DNA of 20,714 bases from contig CAYSYM010000061.1 in assembly GCA_964435115.1 (NCBI GenBank), positions 1 through 20,714 on the forward strand, written 5' to 3'. The notes beneath the pieces were generated by a model that saw only the letters and a list, made by a program, of their open reading frames with translations, searched no databases and had not been told where the DNA came from. This document shows positions 14,649 through 20,714 of the stretch, one piece after another; position 1 is the first letter of the stretch, and the number at the start of each line of letters is the position of its first letter. Made by a program: the position numbers and the translations under genes. Source of the stretch: CAYSYM01 sp964435115 (GTDB lineage: Bacteria > Chloroflexota > UBA6077 > CF-72).

Positions 14649-15809
14649 TCACGCGGCCGTCGGCAGCGTGAAGGTGAAGGTGGCCCCCTGGCCGGGGCCC
14701 GGGGAATCGGCCCAGATCCTCCCGCCCATCGCCTCGACGAGCGCCTGGGAGATGGTGAGGCCGATGCCAGAGCCCCCCAGCGCCCGGCTGCGCGACCTGT
14801 CCACCCGGTAGAAACGCTCGAACAGGTGCGGCAGGTGCTCTGGTGCGATCCCCAGCCCGGTGTCCGAGACGATGAACTGCACCGCGTCGCCGGCCGGCTT
14901 GACGCCGAGGCGCACCGTACCCGGTGCGGGGGTGTAGTGCAGCGCGTTCACCAACAGGTTGGTGAGCACCTGCACGGCACGGTCGCCGTCCGCCCGCACC
15001 GCGGGGAGACGCGGCGGCACCTCCACCCTCAGCACCAGCCCTTTCTCGGCGAACTGCCCGTCCAGGCGGTCGACGGCGGTGCGGACGATCCTGGCCGGGT
15101 CCACCGGACGCAGACTGAGCGGAATCTGGCGCGCCTCAGCGCGTGAGAGCTCCTGCAGGTCGTCGACGAGCCGCCGCAGGCGGCCGGCCTCGTCGTGGAG
15201 CCTGGCCCAGGTGCGCTCATTGGGCTCGATGACGCCGTCGAGCACGCCCTCCAGGTAGCCCTCCAGCGTGGCGATCGGCGTGCGCAGCTCGTGGGCAACG
15301 TCGCCGATCAGCTCGCGCCGGCGGCGCTCGGTCTGCTCGAGGGCGCCGGCCATCTCGTTGAAGCTGAGCGCCAGGTCGCCCAGCTCGTCGGCGGACCCCC
15401 CGGGCACCCGCTCGGCGTAGTGGCCCGCGGCGAGCCGTTGGCTCGCGGTGGCCAGGCGGCGCAGCGGCCCTACCACCCGGCTCGTCACCAGCACGCTGGC
15501 CGCGAGCGCGGTTGCCAGCGAGGTGCCGGTGGCGACCAGCAGCGCCTGGGTCAGGGAGGAGCGGAAGATCTCCGCCAGCGTCGCATCGAGCGCGCTGCCG
15601 CGCGCCGCTGGCTCGGGCCCTGCCATCATGCTCCCCATACCTGCGCCACCGAGCATCTCCGCCACGTGCAGCTCGAAGAAGGTCGGCGCGGCGTAGCTGA
15701 TCGCCCCCCACAGGGTGACGACGCCCACCGCGATCACGACCAGGAACGAGGCGAAGACCTTCAGCCCCAGGCCGGTCCACCACGGGCGGCTGCCACGCAT
15801 GGCGAACAT
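14649..15809 (-). CDS. Sensor histidine kinase with Met-rich sensor loop
   Basis: The 386-aa membrane kinase has helices at about 16-38 and 88-110, enclosing a short external loop of about 45 residues that contains EMLGGAGMGSMMAG (51-64). HAMP covers about 110-163. The HisKA phosphoacceptor is H173 in VAHELRTP. The ATPase domain has the N-box N288, G1 motif DTGLG (316-320), FERFYR (330-335) and G2 GGSGIG (345-350). All kinase motifs are intact. The start ATG at 15807-15809 is chosen because GGGAG lies about 9 nt upstream and a longer frame would read through the response-regulator remnant. The kinase follows that remnant by 5 nt, so its cognate regulator appears lost. Met residues in the loop suggest sensing of a soft metal (inference). 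Confidence 0.93.
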   Translation of the reverse strand: MFAMRGSRPWWTGLGLKVFASFLVVIAVGVVTLWGAISYAAPTFFELHVAEMLGGAGMGSMMAGPEPAARGSALDATLAEIFRSSLTQALLVATGTSLATALAASVLVTSRVVGPLRRLATASQRLAAGHYAERVPGGSADELGDLALSFNEMAGALEQTERRRRELIGDVAHELRTPIATLEGYLEGVLDGVIEPNERTWARLHDEAGRLRRLVDDLQELSRAEARQIPLSLRPVDPARIVRTAVDRLDGQFAEKGLVLRVEVPPRLPAVRADGDRAVQVLTNLLVNALHYTPAPGTVRLGVKPAGDAVQFIVSDTGLGIAPEHLPHLFERFYRVDRSRSRALGGSGIGLTISQALVEAMGGRIWADSPGPGQGATFTFTLPTAA

Positions 15810-15814
15810 GAATC

Positions 15815-15922
15815 TCAAGCTCCCGCGCCGGGGGCCAGCACCGCGTAGCCCGCGCGTTCGAGGTGCTGGCGCAGCCGCTCCACGAGCGCGGGCTCGTCGT
15901 CCACCACCCGGATGGTCGTCAC
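15815..15922 (-). pseudogene. Truncated OmpR-type response regulator (first 35 codons only)
   Basis: Reading from GTG at 15920-15922 gives VTTIRVVDDEPALVERLRQ and then HLERAGYAVLAPGAGA before TGA at 15815-15817. This is the start of a receiver domain: beta-1, the acidic DDE pocket, alpha-1 and beta-2. The phosphoacceptor Asp, the rest of the receiver and the whole winged-helix DNA-binding domain (about 190 residues) are missing. The start still overlaps the methyltransferase stop as GTGA, and the stop lies 5 nt before the kinase ATG, so the gene order methyltransferase-regulator-kinase is preserved around a clean deletion. It might still be translated as a 35-aa peptide. An assembly error is possible. 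Confidence 0.8.
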
Positions 15923-16572
15923 GGGCCCGCGGGAGCACCGGGCGCCCGCGCCTCGATCAGCTTCACCACGTCCAGCCACAGCGCCTCGACGCGGACCTGC
16001 TCGAAGCCGGCGCGGCGCACGTTCTCGACCGTCTCGCGGTCGATGTTCGCGCCCGTCAGCCGCACGACGACGGGGTTGGCGGCGCGCATCAGTGGGCGTA
16101 GCGCCGCCTTCTGGGAGAGCACGTGCTCCAGCAGCAGGAGCTGGCCGCCCGGCACCAGCACGCGCCGGACCTCACGCAGCCCGAGCACCGGGTCGGGTAC
16201 CGAGCAGAAGACGAACGTGCTGAGCACCGTGTCGAAGCTGGCGTCGGGGAACGGCAGCGCCTGCGCATCGGCCTCCCGCAGGTCGACGGGGAGCCCGAGG
16301 CGCCTCGCCCGCTGGCGAGCGCGCTCCAGCATGCGCGGGGAGAGGTCCACGGCGGTGGCCTGCAGGCTGCGCGGGTAGAAGGGCAGGTTCTTGCCGGTGC
16401 CCACGCCGATCTCCAGCAGGCGCGGCCCCCGCGCGCGCTCCCAGAGCCTGGTCCGCCAGGGCTGGAAGCGGCGCTCAGCGCCCCACTCCATCAGGTCGTA
16501 GAAGCGGGCGTTGCGGTCGTACCGCCGGCGCGTGCGCTCGGTGGCCCGGGCGTCGAGGGTCGTGTGCGCCAT
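15919..16572 (-). CDS. Class I SAM-dependent methyltransferase
   Basis: The 217-aa protein has the SAM-binding motif I at residues 52-61 (LLEIGVGTGK), the acidic end of strand 2 at D76 (AVDLSP), ADAQALPFPDASFD (101-114), and the post-motif PGGQLLLLEH (141-150). The N-terminal YDRNARFYDLMEWGAE is typical of UbiE-like and phospholipid or thiol methyltransferases. The C-terminal LTGANIDRETVENVRRAGF resembles the region that follows the fold in METTL7-like enzymes. The substrate is not determined. The ATG directly abuts the TAG stop of the SHOCT gene upstream, and the stop overlaps the start of the regulator remnant, so all are one operon. A role in methylating a thiol, metalloid or lipid would fit the context, but is inference. 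Confidence 0.9.
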   Translation of the reverse strand: MAHTTLDARATERTRRRYDRNARFYDLMEWGAERRFQPWRTRLWERARGPRLLEIGVGTGKNLPFYPRSLQATAVDLSPRMLERARQRARRLGLPVDLREADAQALPFPDASFDTVLSTFVFCSVPDPVLGLREVRRVLVPGGQLLLLEHVLSQKAALRPLMRAANPVVVRLTGANIDRETVENVRRAGFEQVRVEALWLDVVKLIEARAPGAPAGP

Positions 16573-16947
16573 CTAGCGCTCCAGCACCTGCCGCATCCGC
16601 TCGTACTCCTCCTGGGTGATCTCACCGGCGGCGTAGCGGCGGCGGAGCACGTCGAGGGCGGGATCGCCGCGCGCCGCCGCACCCGTGCCCGGCGAGCTGA
16701 TGGCCCGGACCAGCAGCACGATGCCGGCGATGACGGCGCCCCAGAAGGCGAGCATCGCCAGCCAGCCGAGCCCCCAGGCGAGCCCCACGTTCCAGCCGCC
16801 CGGGCCGGGTTGGCCACCGTACCAGCCCATCATACCGGGACCCACACCAGCCCACCCCATCATGCCGCCGCCCAGCGTCGGGACCAGGAGTACGACCAGC
16901 ACCAGCACCCCCAGGATGATCCACCAGCCGCGGTTCTCTTGCGCCAT
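16573..16947 (-). CDS. SHOCT-domain membrane protein with two GMMGW motifs
   Basis: The 124-aa protein has a helix at about residues 8-24, then a Gly/Trp/Met loop with GGGMMGW (26-32) and GPGMMGW (37-42). A second helix follows at about 58-82, and then a C-terminal SHOCT domain at about 97-123 (ALDVLRRRYAAGEITQEEYERM). The SHOCT part is close to that of the smaller protein at 14276-14512, so the two are probably paralogues. The start ATG at 16945-16947 has the best Shine-Dalgarno of the region, AAGGAGGA at 16956-16963. It heads the operon with the methyltransferase, regulator remnant and kinase. The Met pairs would lie outside the cytoplasm between the helices, suited to Cu(I)/Ag(I) binding. 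Function unknown. Confidence 0.87.
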   Translation of the reverse strand: MAQENRGWWIILGVLVLVVLLVPTLGGGMMGWAGVGPGMMGWYGGQPGPGGWNVGLAWGLGWLAMLAFWGAVIAGIVLLVRAISSPGTGAAARGDPALDVLRRRYAAGEITQEEYERMRQVLER

Positions 16948-16973
16948 CGAGCGATTCCTCCTTGCTTCGCTCC

Positions 16974-17002
16974 AGTCTCCCGCGCGGCTGGGGGATGCGC
17001 AA
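16974..17002 (-). promoter_or_regulatory. Candidate promoter of the SHOCT-methyltransferase-kinase operon
   Basis: On the minus strand TTGCGC (17002-16997) and GAGACT (16979-16974) are separated by 17 nt. The match to a sigma-70 promoter is moderate. The strong Shine-Dalgarno and ATG follow 10 and 26 nt downstream of the -10. Confidence 0.3.
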
Positions 17003-17004
17003 GA

Positions 17005-17041
17005 ACGGCGCGCGGGCCGGGTAGTGGGCTTCCCGCGCCGT
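17005..17041 (-). terminator. Hairpin between the NlpC/P60 gene and the SHOCT operon
   Basis: The arms ACGGCGCGCGGG (17005-17016) and CCCGCGCCGT (17032-17041) pair over 10 bp with a 2-nt bulge and a 15-nt loop. It lies about 105 nt after the NlpC/P60 stop and just before the candidate promoter of the next operon. There is no T tract. Confidence 0.35.
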
Positions 17042-17145
17042 GCGGGCCGGCGGCGACGAACGAGGGGTTCAGCGTTGGGCTCGTGGCCGAGGACCGGGCG
17101 CGTTCGTCGCGGGGCCAGCGGGCGCGTCAGAGCAGGCGGTGCCGA

Positions 17146-18672
17146 TCAGCCCGTCACCCGGGTGGCGCCGAACCAGCGGCTCTCCCAGTACGGGTTGTCG
17201 AGGCGGACGAGCTTCACGCCGTTGGCTTCGTCGACGGCGTTGACCATCAGCCCGTTGCCGACGTAGATGCCGTCGTGGCTCAGGCCCGGCATGTAGGTGT
17301 TCTGGTAGAAGACGATGTCGCCGGGCTGCAGCTCGCTGCGGCTCACCTGCTTGCCCGCGTTGTACTGGCCCCAGAGGCCGCGGGAGATGGGGGCGCCCGC
17401 CTCCTTCATGACATACCAGACGAGGCCGGAGCAGTCGAAGCCGCTGGGCGAGGTCCCGCCCCACACGTAGGGGGCGCCCACGAACTGCTGGGCGATGGCG
17501 GCGATGCGCTGGCCCAGGGAGCCGTTGCTCGGCACCGGCGCCGCCGGCGCGGCCGGCCGGGCGGCGGGCGCGGCCGGCTTGGGCGCGGGAACGGCCGGCG
17601 CCACGGGTGCTTGCGCCACGGCGGGTGGGGCCGGCGCCGTCGGAGGCGCCGCCACGGCAGGCGCCGCGGCCGCCGGCAGGGCCGTCCGCTTCCCGCCTGG
17701 GATGAGCAGCCGATCGCCCGCCCGAATGAGGTCCGGGTCGGCGATGGCGTTGAAGTCGATGATCAGGCCGGCCATGGTCTGGTAGCGCGCCGCGATGTCG
17801 GTCAGCCGTTCTCCAGGCTGGACGACGTGCTCGACCCCCGCGACCGGCAGGATGCGCAGGGTGGTCCCCGGCCGGATGGTGTCCGGATCGGCGATGTCGT
17901 TGGCCGCCAGCAGGGTCTCCAGGTCGATGCCGAACTTCGTCCCGAGCGCCGCCAGGGTGTCCCCTGGCTGCACCTCGTACGTCACCGGGGCGGGCTTGAG
18001 CGGACCGCCGCCCCCAGTGGCCGCGGCCTGCTGGGTCCCGACACCCGCGAGCGCCGCGAGCCGGGGCGCCTCGCCCGGCAGCAGCACCTCGGTGCCCACG
18101 GGGACGTTGTCCGGGTCCGGCAGGCGGTTGACAGCCAGGATGTCCGGGAGGGGGAGGCCGGCGCGCTCGGCCAGGCCGCGCAGCGAGTCGCCCGGTTGGA
18201 GGGTGTAGAGCAGACCGTCGGCGACGGGGACCCGCAGCTCCGCATCCACCCGTACCAGGGCCGGGTCGGCGAGGTCGTTGGCCCACAGCACCGACTGCAC
18301 GCTGACGCCGTGCTCGGCGGCGATCGAGGCGACGCTTTCGCCCGGCACCACGCGGTGCGTCTCGGCCGGGCCCGTCGCGGTGGGCTCGGGGGCTGGGTCG
18401 GCCGTCGGCTCGGCCGGCCGGAGCGCGGCCTCGAGCGCTGGCTGGCTGGCCGAGGGGGCCGGCTCCGACGCCGGCGTGGCGGCCGGCTGTGGCGGCGGCG
18501 CAGCGCTGCCGCTGAGCAGACGTGGGCCGGCGAAGCCCAGGGTGCTGAGGACGACGACGCCGGCGAGGAGGTGCAGCAGGCCGCGCTGAGAGCGCGGGAC
18601 CAGCGGCGGGAGACTCAGGAAGGGCTGTCGAAGCACGGCGACTCCAGGCAGGTGGCCGCGGCGCGAGCCCAC
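17146..18672 (-). CDS. LysM-NlpC/P60 cell-wall hydrolase
   Basis: The 508-aa exported protein has one N-terminal hydrophobic helix at about residues 31-49 (signal anchor or signal peptide), a Pro/Ala/Glu-rich spacer (55-103), and four LysM repeats at about 105-150, 155-199, 231-276 and 281-326. Each LysM starts with a V/LQPG- or VVPG-type turn. A long Ala/Pro linker (330-382) leads to an NlpC/P60 domain (about 385-505). Catalytic Cys414 is in GFDCSG and His466 in LSHDGIYVG; the third polar residue is probably N478. Such enzymes cut peptide bonds in peptidoglycan, with LysM binding the glycan. The GTG or ATG codons between residue 1 and the helix leave the exact start uncertain. It is a single-gene unit. 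Confidence 0.92.
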   Translation of the reverse strand: MGSRRGHLPGVAVLRQPFLSLPPLVPRSQRGLLHLLAGVVVLSTLGFAGPRLLSGSAAPPPQPAATPASEPAPSASQPALEAALRPAEPTADPAPEPTATGPAETHRVVPGESVASIAAEHGVSVQSVLWANDLADPALVRVDAELRVPVADGLLYTLQPGDSLRGLAERAGLPLPDILAVNRLPDPDNVPVGTEVLLPGEAPRLAALAGVGTQQAAATGGGGPLKPAPVTYEVQPGDTLAALGTKFGIDLETLLAANDIADPDTIRPGTTLRILPVAGVEHVVQPGERLTDIAARYQTMAGLIIDFNAIADPDLIRAGDRLLIPGGKRTALPAAAAPAVAAPPTAPAPPAVAQAPVAPAVPAPKPAAPAARPAAPAAPVPSNGSLGQRIAAIAQQFVGAPYVWGGTSPSGFDCSGLVWYVMKEAGAPISRGLWGQYNAGKQVSRSELQPGDIVFYQNTYMPGLSHDGIYVGNGLMVNAVDEANGVKLVRLDNPYWESRWFGATRVTG

Positions 18673-18878
18673 GGGCGCAGGGCCCGGAGCGCAGCGGCGC
18701 TGGGATGGCGGGGACCCGGGCTGCCCGCGGGGACGCCCAGGGCACAGGCCTCCCAGCGCGGAGCGGTCTCCCCTTGTGCGACCGGCACGGGGGTCCAGTG
18801 TTGCACACCCGCGCGGTGGCTGGGAAGCCCCCGGGCTGCTCGGACCGCCTGAGCGCCGGCGGCAGGCGCGTGGAAGCC
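18673..18878 (-). other. 206-nt leader region of the NlpC/P60 gene
   Basis: No gene is seen here. On the minus strand a GC-rich hairpin can form at 18742-18779: GCACA pairs with TGTGC, and GG with CC after a one-base bulge. I looked for the c-di-AMP (ydaO) riboswitch that often precedes such hydrolases and did not find its conserved GACAGCTAAC-type segment. No clear promoter was found. Confidence 0.3.
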
Positions 18879-19109
18879 TCAGCGCGGCGAGGGAGCGCCG
18901 GTCCGGAACCCGACTCGTTCGACCGCCTGCTGGATCGCGGCCGGGTCAAACGTCGTCGGGTCGTACTCGACGTACGCCATCTCGGTGAGCGGGTTGACGT
19001 ACGCGCGGGCCACGCCCGGGAGGCGCACCAGCGTCCGCTCGACGAGCAGCGACCCGCCTCCTCCACACCCGAGGCCGAGGATCGGGACGACGAGCCGCCG
19101 GGTGTTCAT
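18879..19109 (-). CDS. HMA-like (heavy-metal-associated) protein lacking the second Cys
   Basis: The 76-aa protein follows the HMA/CopZ pattern throughout: a strand VVPILGLGCGGGG (7-19), a helix LLVERTLVRLPGV (21-33), ARAYVNPLTEMAYVEYD (34-50), a helix AAIQQAVERVGF (58-69). The usual metal site GMxCxxC reads GLGCGGG here: C15 is present, but the second Cys is Gly18. Metal binding by one molecule would therefore be weak; a dimer or another thiol might complete the site. The start ATG at 19107-19109 has GGAGAGGAGA about 9 nt upstream, preferred to an in-frame ATG 11 codons earlier. A strong direct repeat lies 46 nt upstream. It follows the sensor kinase gene by 108 nt. Confidence 0.82.
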   Translation of the reverse strand: MNTRRLVVPILGLGCGGGGSLLVERTLVRLPGVARAYVNPLTEMAYVEYDPTTFDPAAIQQAVERVGFRTGAPSPR

Positions 19110-19155
19110 CGGTGTAGGTCTCCTCTCCGCCGCTGCACGCACATGGTCGCGCCCC

Positions 19156-19176
19156 GGGCTGAAGCGGGGCTGAAGC
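19156..19176 (-). promoter_or_regulatory. Perfect direct repeat, likely response-regulator site
   Basis: GGGCTGAAGC occurs at 19156-19165 and again at 19167-19176 on the plus strand (GCTTCAGCCC on the minus strand), a 10-nt perfect repeat with 11-nt period. This is the geometry of tandem sites for OmpR/PhoB-family regulators. It sits between the sensor kinase and the HMA-like gene, upstream of the latter's start, so it may place that gene under the neighbouring two-component system. Confidence 0.55.
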
Positions 19177-19217
19177 CCACCTGAGAGGTTGTGGAGGATC
19201 GCCCGTGTCTCACCCGG

Positions 19218-20639
19218 TCACCGCGCGGCCGGCAGCCAGACAGTGGCCGTGGTCCCCTGGCCCACCTGGCTGGCGAGCGCCACATCCCCGCCGTGTTGCT
19301 TGGCGATCGAGCGGGCGATCGGGAGGCCCAGCCCGGTGCCGCCGGGGTCGCGCCCGCGCGCCGGGTCCGCCCGGTAGAAGCGTTCGAAGACGTGCGGCAG
19401 GTCCTCAGCCGCGATGCCGACGCCCGTGTCCTGCACCGTGACGACGGCGCGGCCCTCCTGGCGGCGCAGGGCCAGGGTGACCTCACCGCCCGACGGCGTG
19501 TACTTGAGGGCGTTGTCCAGCAGGATCAGCAGGAGCTGCTTCAGGCGGTCTGGGTCGCCCTCCACCAGCACGGGCTCCATCCGCGCCACGTTGATGGATT
19601 GGCCGCGGGCCAGGTGGCGGGCGTCCCGCAGCGCCTCCAGGAGGGTGCGGTCCAGCTCCACCCGCTGCCGCCGGAGGGGAACGCCGGCGTCGGCGCGCGC
19701 CAGCACCAGGAGGTCGGCGACCAGGTTGGCCAGCCGCTGAGTCTCGCGCTCGGCCTCGTCCAGCGCCTCCTGCCGGTCCCCGGCGGGCAGGTTGGGCCGC
19801 CGCAGGAGCAGGTCCAGGTTAGCCTTGATGGCGGTGAGCGGCGCGCGCAGCTCGTGCGAGGCGTCGGCGACGAAGCGCTGCTGCGCCCGATAGGCGTCCT
19901 CGACGCTGCCGAGCATCTCGTTGAAGGTTGCTGCCAGCACGCCCAGCTCGTCACTCCGCACCGGCACGTCGACGCGGTGGTGGACGTTGCGCGAGCGCGC
20001 GATCCGGCGGGCCGTCTCTGTGACTGCAGCCACCGGACGCAGCGCTCGGCCAGCCAGGAGCCAGCCGGCCGTCGAGGTCACCAGCGCGCCGAGCGCCGCG
20101 AAGAGTGGCACCGTCTGGCGGAAGCGCGCGGTGGCCGCGTCGACCCGCGCGAGCGGCGCGAGCACGACCAGGTAGCGCATCACCGCGCTCTCCGGCAGCA
20201 CGTACACCCGCCAGCGTGCCCCTTCCGCGTCGGTCGCCAGGCCGAAGGTGCCCCGCTCGTCCGCGACCGGGTAGAGCGGCGGCGCCAGGCCGAGCATCGG
20301 GTCGAACGGAGGGCGACTGCCGCCCGCGACGACGGCGCCCGGGTCGACCGGGGGGGCGAGCACGGCGTTGGGCGAGGCCGCTTCGAGGGTACCGTCGGTG
20401 GCGTAAACGCGGAGGGCAAGCTCGGGCGAGCGCGGAGCCGCGACGAGCTCGCGCAGCCGCTCCACCGTCAGCTCCGAGGGGCTGTCGAACGGCGCGTGCT
20501 GGGCCGTTGTGGCCAGGAGCTGGTCCAGGTCATCGTAGTGGCTGCGGCTGTGGAGGACGTAGGTGAGCAGGGCCACCAGCAGGACGACGAGCCCGGTCAA
20601 CCCGCCGTACCACAGCGCCACCCGCAGGCGCAGTGACAC
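19218..20639 (-). CDS. Sensor histidine kinase of an OmpR-type two-component system
   Basis: The 473-aa membrane kinase has helices at about residues 11-30 and 177-197. Between them is an external sensor domain of about 145 residues with no recognised ligand motif. HAMP covers about 197-250. The phosphoacceptor is H262 in ASHELRAP. The ATPase domain has the N-box N376 (LLDNALKYTP), G1 DTGVG (404-408), FERFYR (418-423) and G2 GGTGLGL (433-439). All catalytic motifs are intact. The start is GTG at 20637-20639, 4 nt after the stop of the response-regulator gene, so the pair is co-transcribed. The signal is unknown. The downstream HMA-like gene and direct repeat suggest a metal-related output. 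Confidence 0.95.
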   Translation of the reverse strand: MSLRLRVALWYGGLTGLVVLLVALLTYVLHSRSHYDDLDQLLATTAQHAPFDSPSELTVERLRELVAAPRSPELALRVYATDGTLEAASPNAVLAPPVDPGAVVAGGSRPPFDPMLGLAPPLYPVADERGTFGLATDAEGARWRVYVLPESAVMRYLVVLAPLARVDAATARFRQTVPLFAALGALVTSTAGWLLAGRALRPVAAVTETARRIARSRNVHHRVDVPVRSDELGVLAATFNEMLGSVEDAYRAQQRFVADASHELRAPLTAIKANLDLLLRRPNLPAGDRQEALDEAERETQRLANLVADLLVLARADAGVPLRRQRVELDRTLLEALRDARHLARGQSINVARMEPVLVEGDPDRLKQLLLILLDNALKYTPSGGEVTLALRRQEGRAVVTVQDTGVGIAAEDLPHVFERFYRADPARGRDPGGTGLGLPIARSIAKQHGGDVALASQVGQGTTATVWLPAAR

Positions 20640-20643
20640 GAGC

Positions 20644-20714
20644 TCAGGGTTCCCGGAGCACGTACCCGCTGCCGCGCAGGGTGTGGATCAGCCGCGGCTC
20701 GCCGCCCGCCTCCA
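20644..20714 (-). CDS. OmpR-family response regulator, C-terminal end only
   Basis: The last 22 codons are visible before TGA at 20644-20646: EAGGEPRLIHTLRGSGYVLREP. IHTLRGSGYVLR is the terminal beta-hairpin wing of the OmpR/PhoB winged-helix domain. The gene continues beyond the window and lies directly upstream of its kinase. It is the natural candidate for binding the 11-nt-period direct repeat at 19156-19176. Confidence 0.9.
   Translation of the reverse strand, partial: EAGGEPRLIHTLRGSGYVLREP

Noticed and set aside
15810..15938. N-terminal extension of the Met-rich histidine kinase
   Set aside because: The extra 43 residues are the out-of-frame reading of the response-regulator remnant and are Arg/Gly/Ala-rich; the ATG at 15809 has a ribosome-binding site.
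18615..18806. 63-codon minus-strand frame overlapping the NlpC/P60 start
   Set aside because: No ribosome-binding site or motif, and it shares its length with the 5' end of a well-supported gene in another frame.
16123..18852. Very long plus-strand open frame (909 codons) opposite the SHOCT and NlpC/P60 genes
   Set aside because: It runs antisense to genes with clear domains; its translation is Arg/Gly/Ala/His-rich low complexity without any motif. Long antisense frames are expected at this GC content.
18673..18878. c-di-AMP (ydaO) riboswitch before the NlpC/P60 gene
   Set aside because: Expected from family context, but the conserved segments of that riboswitch are not present in the leader on the coding strand.
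1..20714. tRNA, rRNA, CRISPR arrays, insertion sequences, att sites
   Set aside because: No cloverleaf, spaced identical repeats, transposase or integrase frame was recognised. The only tandem repeats are the heptad tracts and the in-gene Gly/Met repeat.

Overview
The window is high-GC bacterial chromosome, packed with genes. GTG starts are frequent, many genes overlap by 4 nt, and two transcripts look leaderless. The gene set (MoxR/VWA/ABC operon, SHOCT proteins with Met-Met motifs, a YlbL-like PDZ/Lon protease, a LysM-NlpC/P60 hydrolase) suits a Chloroflexota (Thermomicrobia-like) or Actinobacterial genome. I favour Chloroflexota only weakly; this is inference, since no rRNA or other phylogenetic marker is present.

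Region 1 (1-10.6 kb, minus strand) is one long operon. In transcription order it encodes a large secreted/membrane protein of about 820 aa, an ABC ATPase, an ABC-2 type permease, a membrane-anchored coiled-coil/low-complexity protein, a MoxR AAA+ ATPase, a DUF58 protein, a BatA-like VWA membrane protein and a second VWA membrane protein cut by the window start. Four junctions are GTGA stop/start overlaps. The two clear gaps (591-680 and 4482-4523) are filled almost entirely by degenerate 7-nt repeats of pattern GNGNNNN, and a third such tract sits at the head of the operon. The layout suggests an envelope-associated machine: a MoxR chaperone with VWA partners, joined to an ABC exporter and large extracytoplasmic proteins. 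The substrate is unknown.

Region 2 (10.6-13.3 kb) holds a plus-strand GAF-LuxR regulator, a convergent YlbL/SepM-like PDZ-Lon protease, and a small plus-strand YHS-domain metal-binding protein. The YHS gene is preceded by a perfect GC-rich palindrome and followed by a 19-bp hairpin.

Region 3 (13.4-17.0 kb, minus strand) is the most interesting part. Its order is SHOCT membrane protein, class I methyltransferase, a truncated response-regulator remnant (35 codons), a sensor histidine kinase, a second SHOCT membrane protein, and a secreted protein with Gly/Met-rich repeats and two PepSY-like units. Met-Met motifs recur in the non-cytoplasmic or membrane parts of four of these products. With the neighbouring YHS and HMA-like proteins, this suggests a soft-metal (copper or silver) handling module whose own response regulator has been lost.

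Region 4 (17.1-20.7 kb, minus strand) holds a LysM/NlpC-P60 cell-wall hydrolase, an HMA-like protein that lacks the second metal-binding cysteine, an intact sensor kinase, and the last 22 codons of its OmpR-family response regulator. A perfect 10-nt direct repeat with 11-nt period lies between the kinase and the HMA-like gene and looks like a site for such a regulator.

No tRNA, rRNA, CRISPR array, insertion sequence or phage gene was seen. No gene-free stretch exceeds 300 bases.
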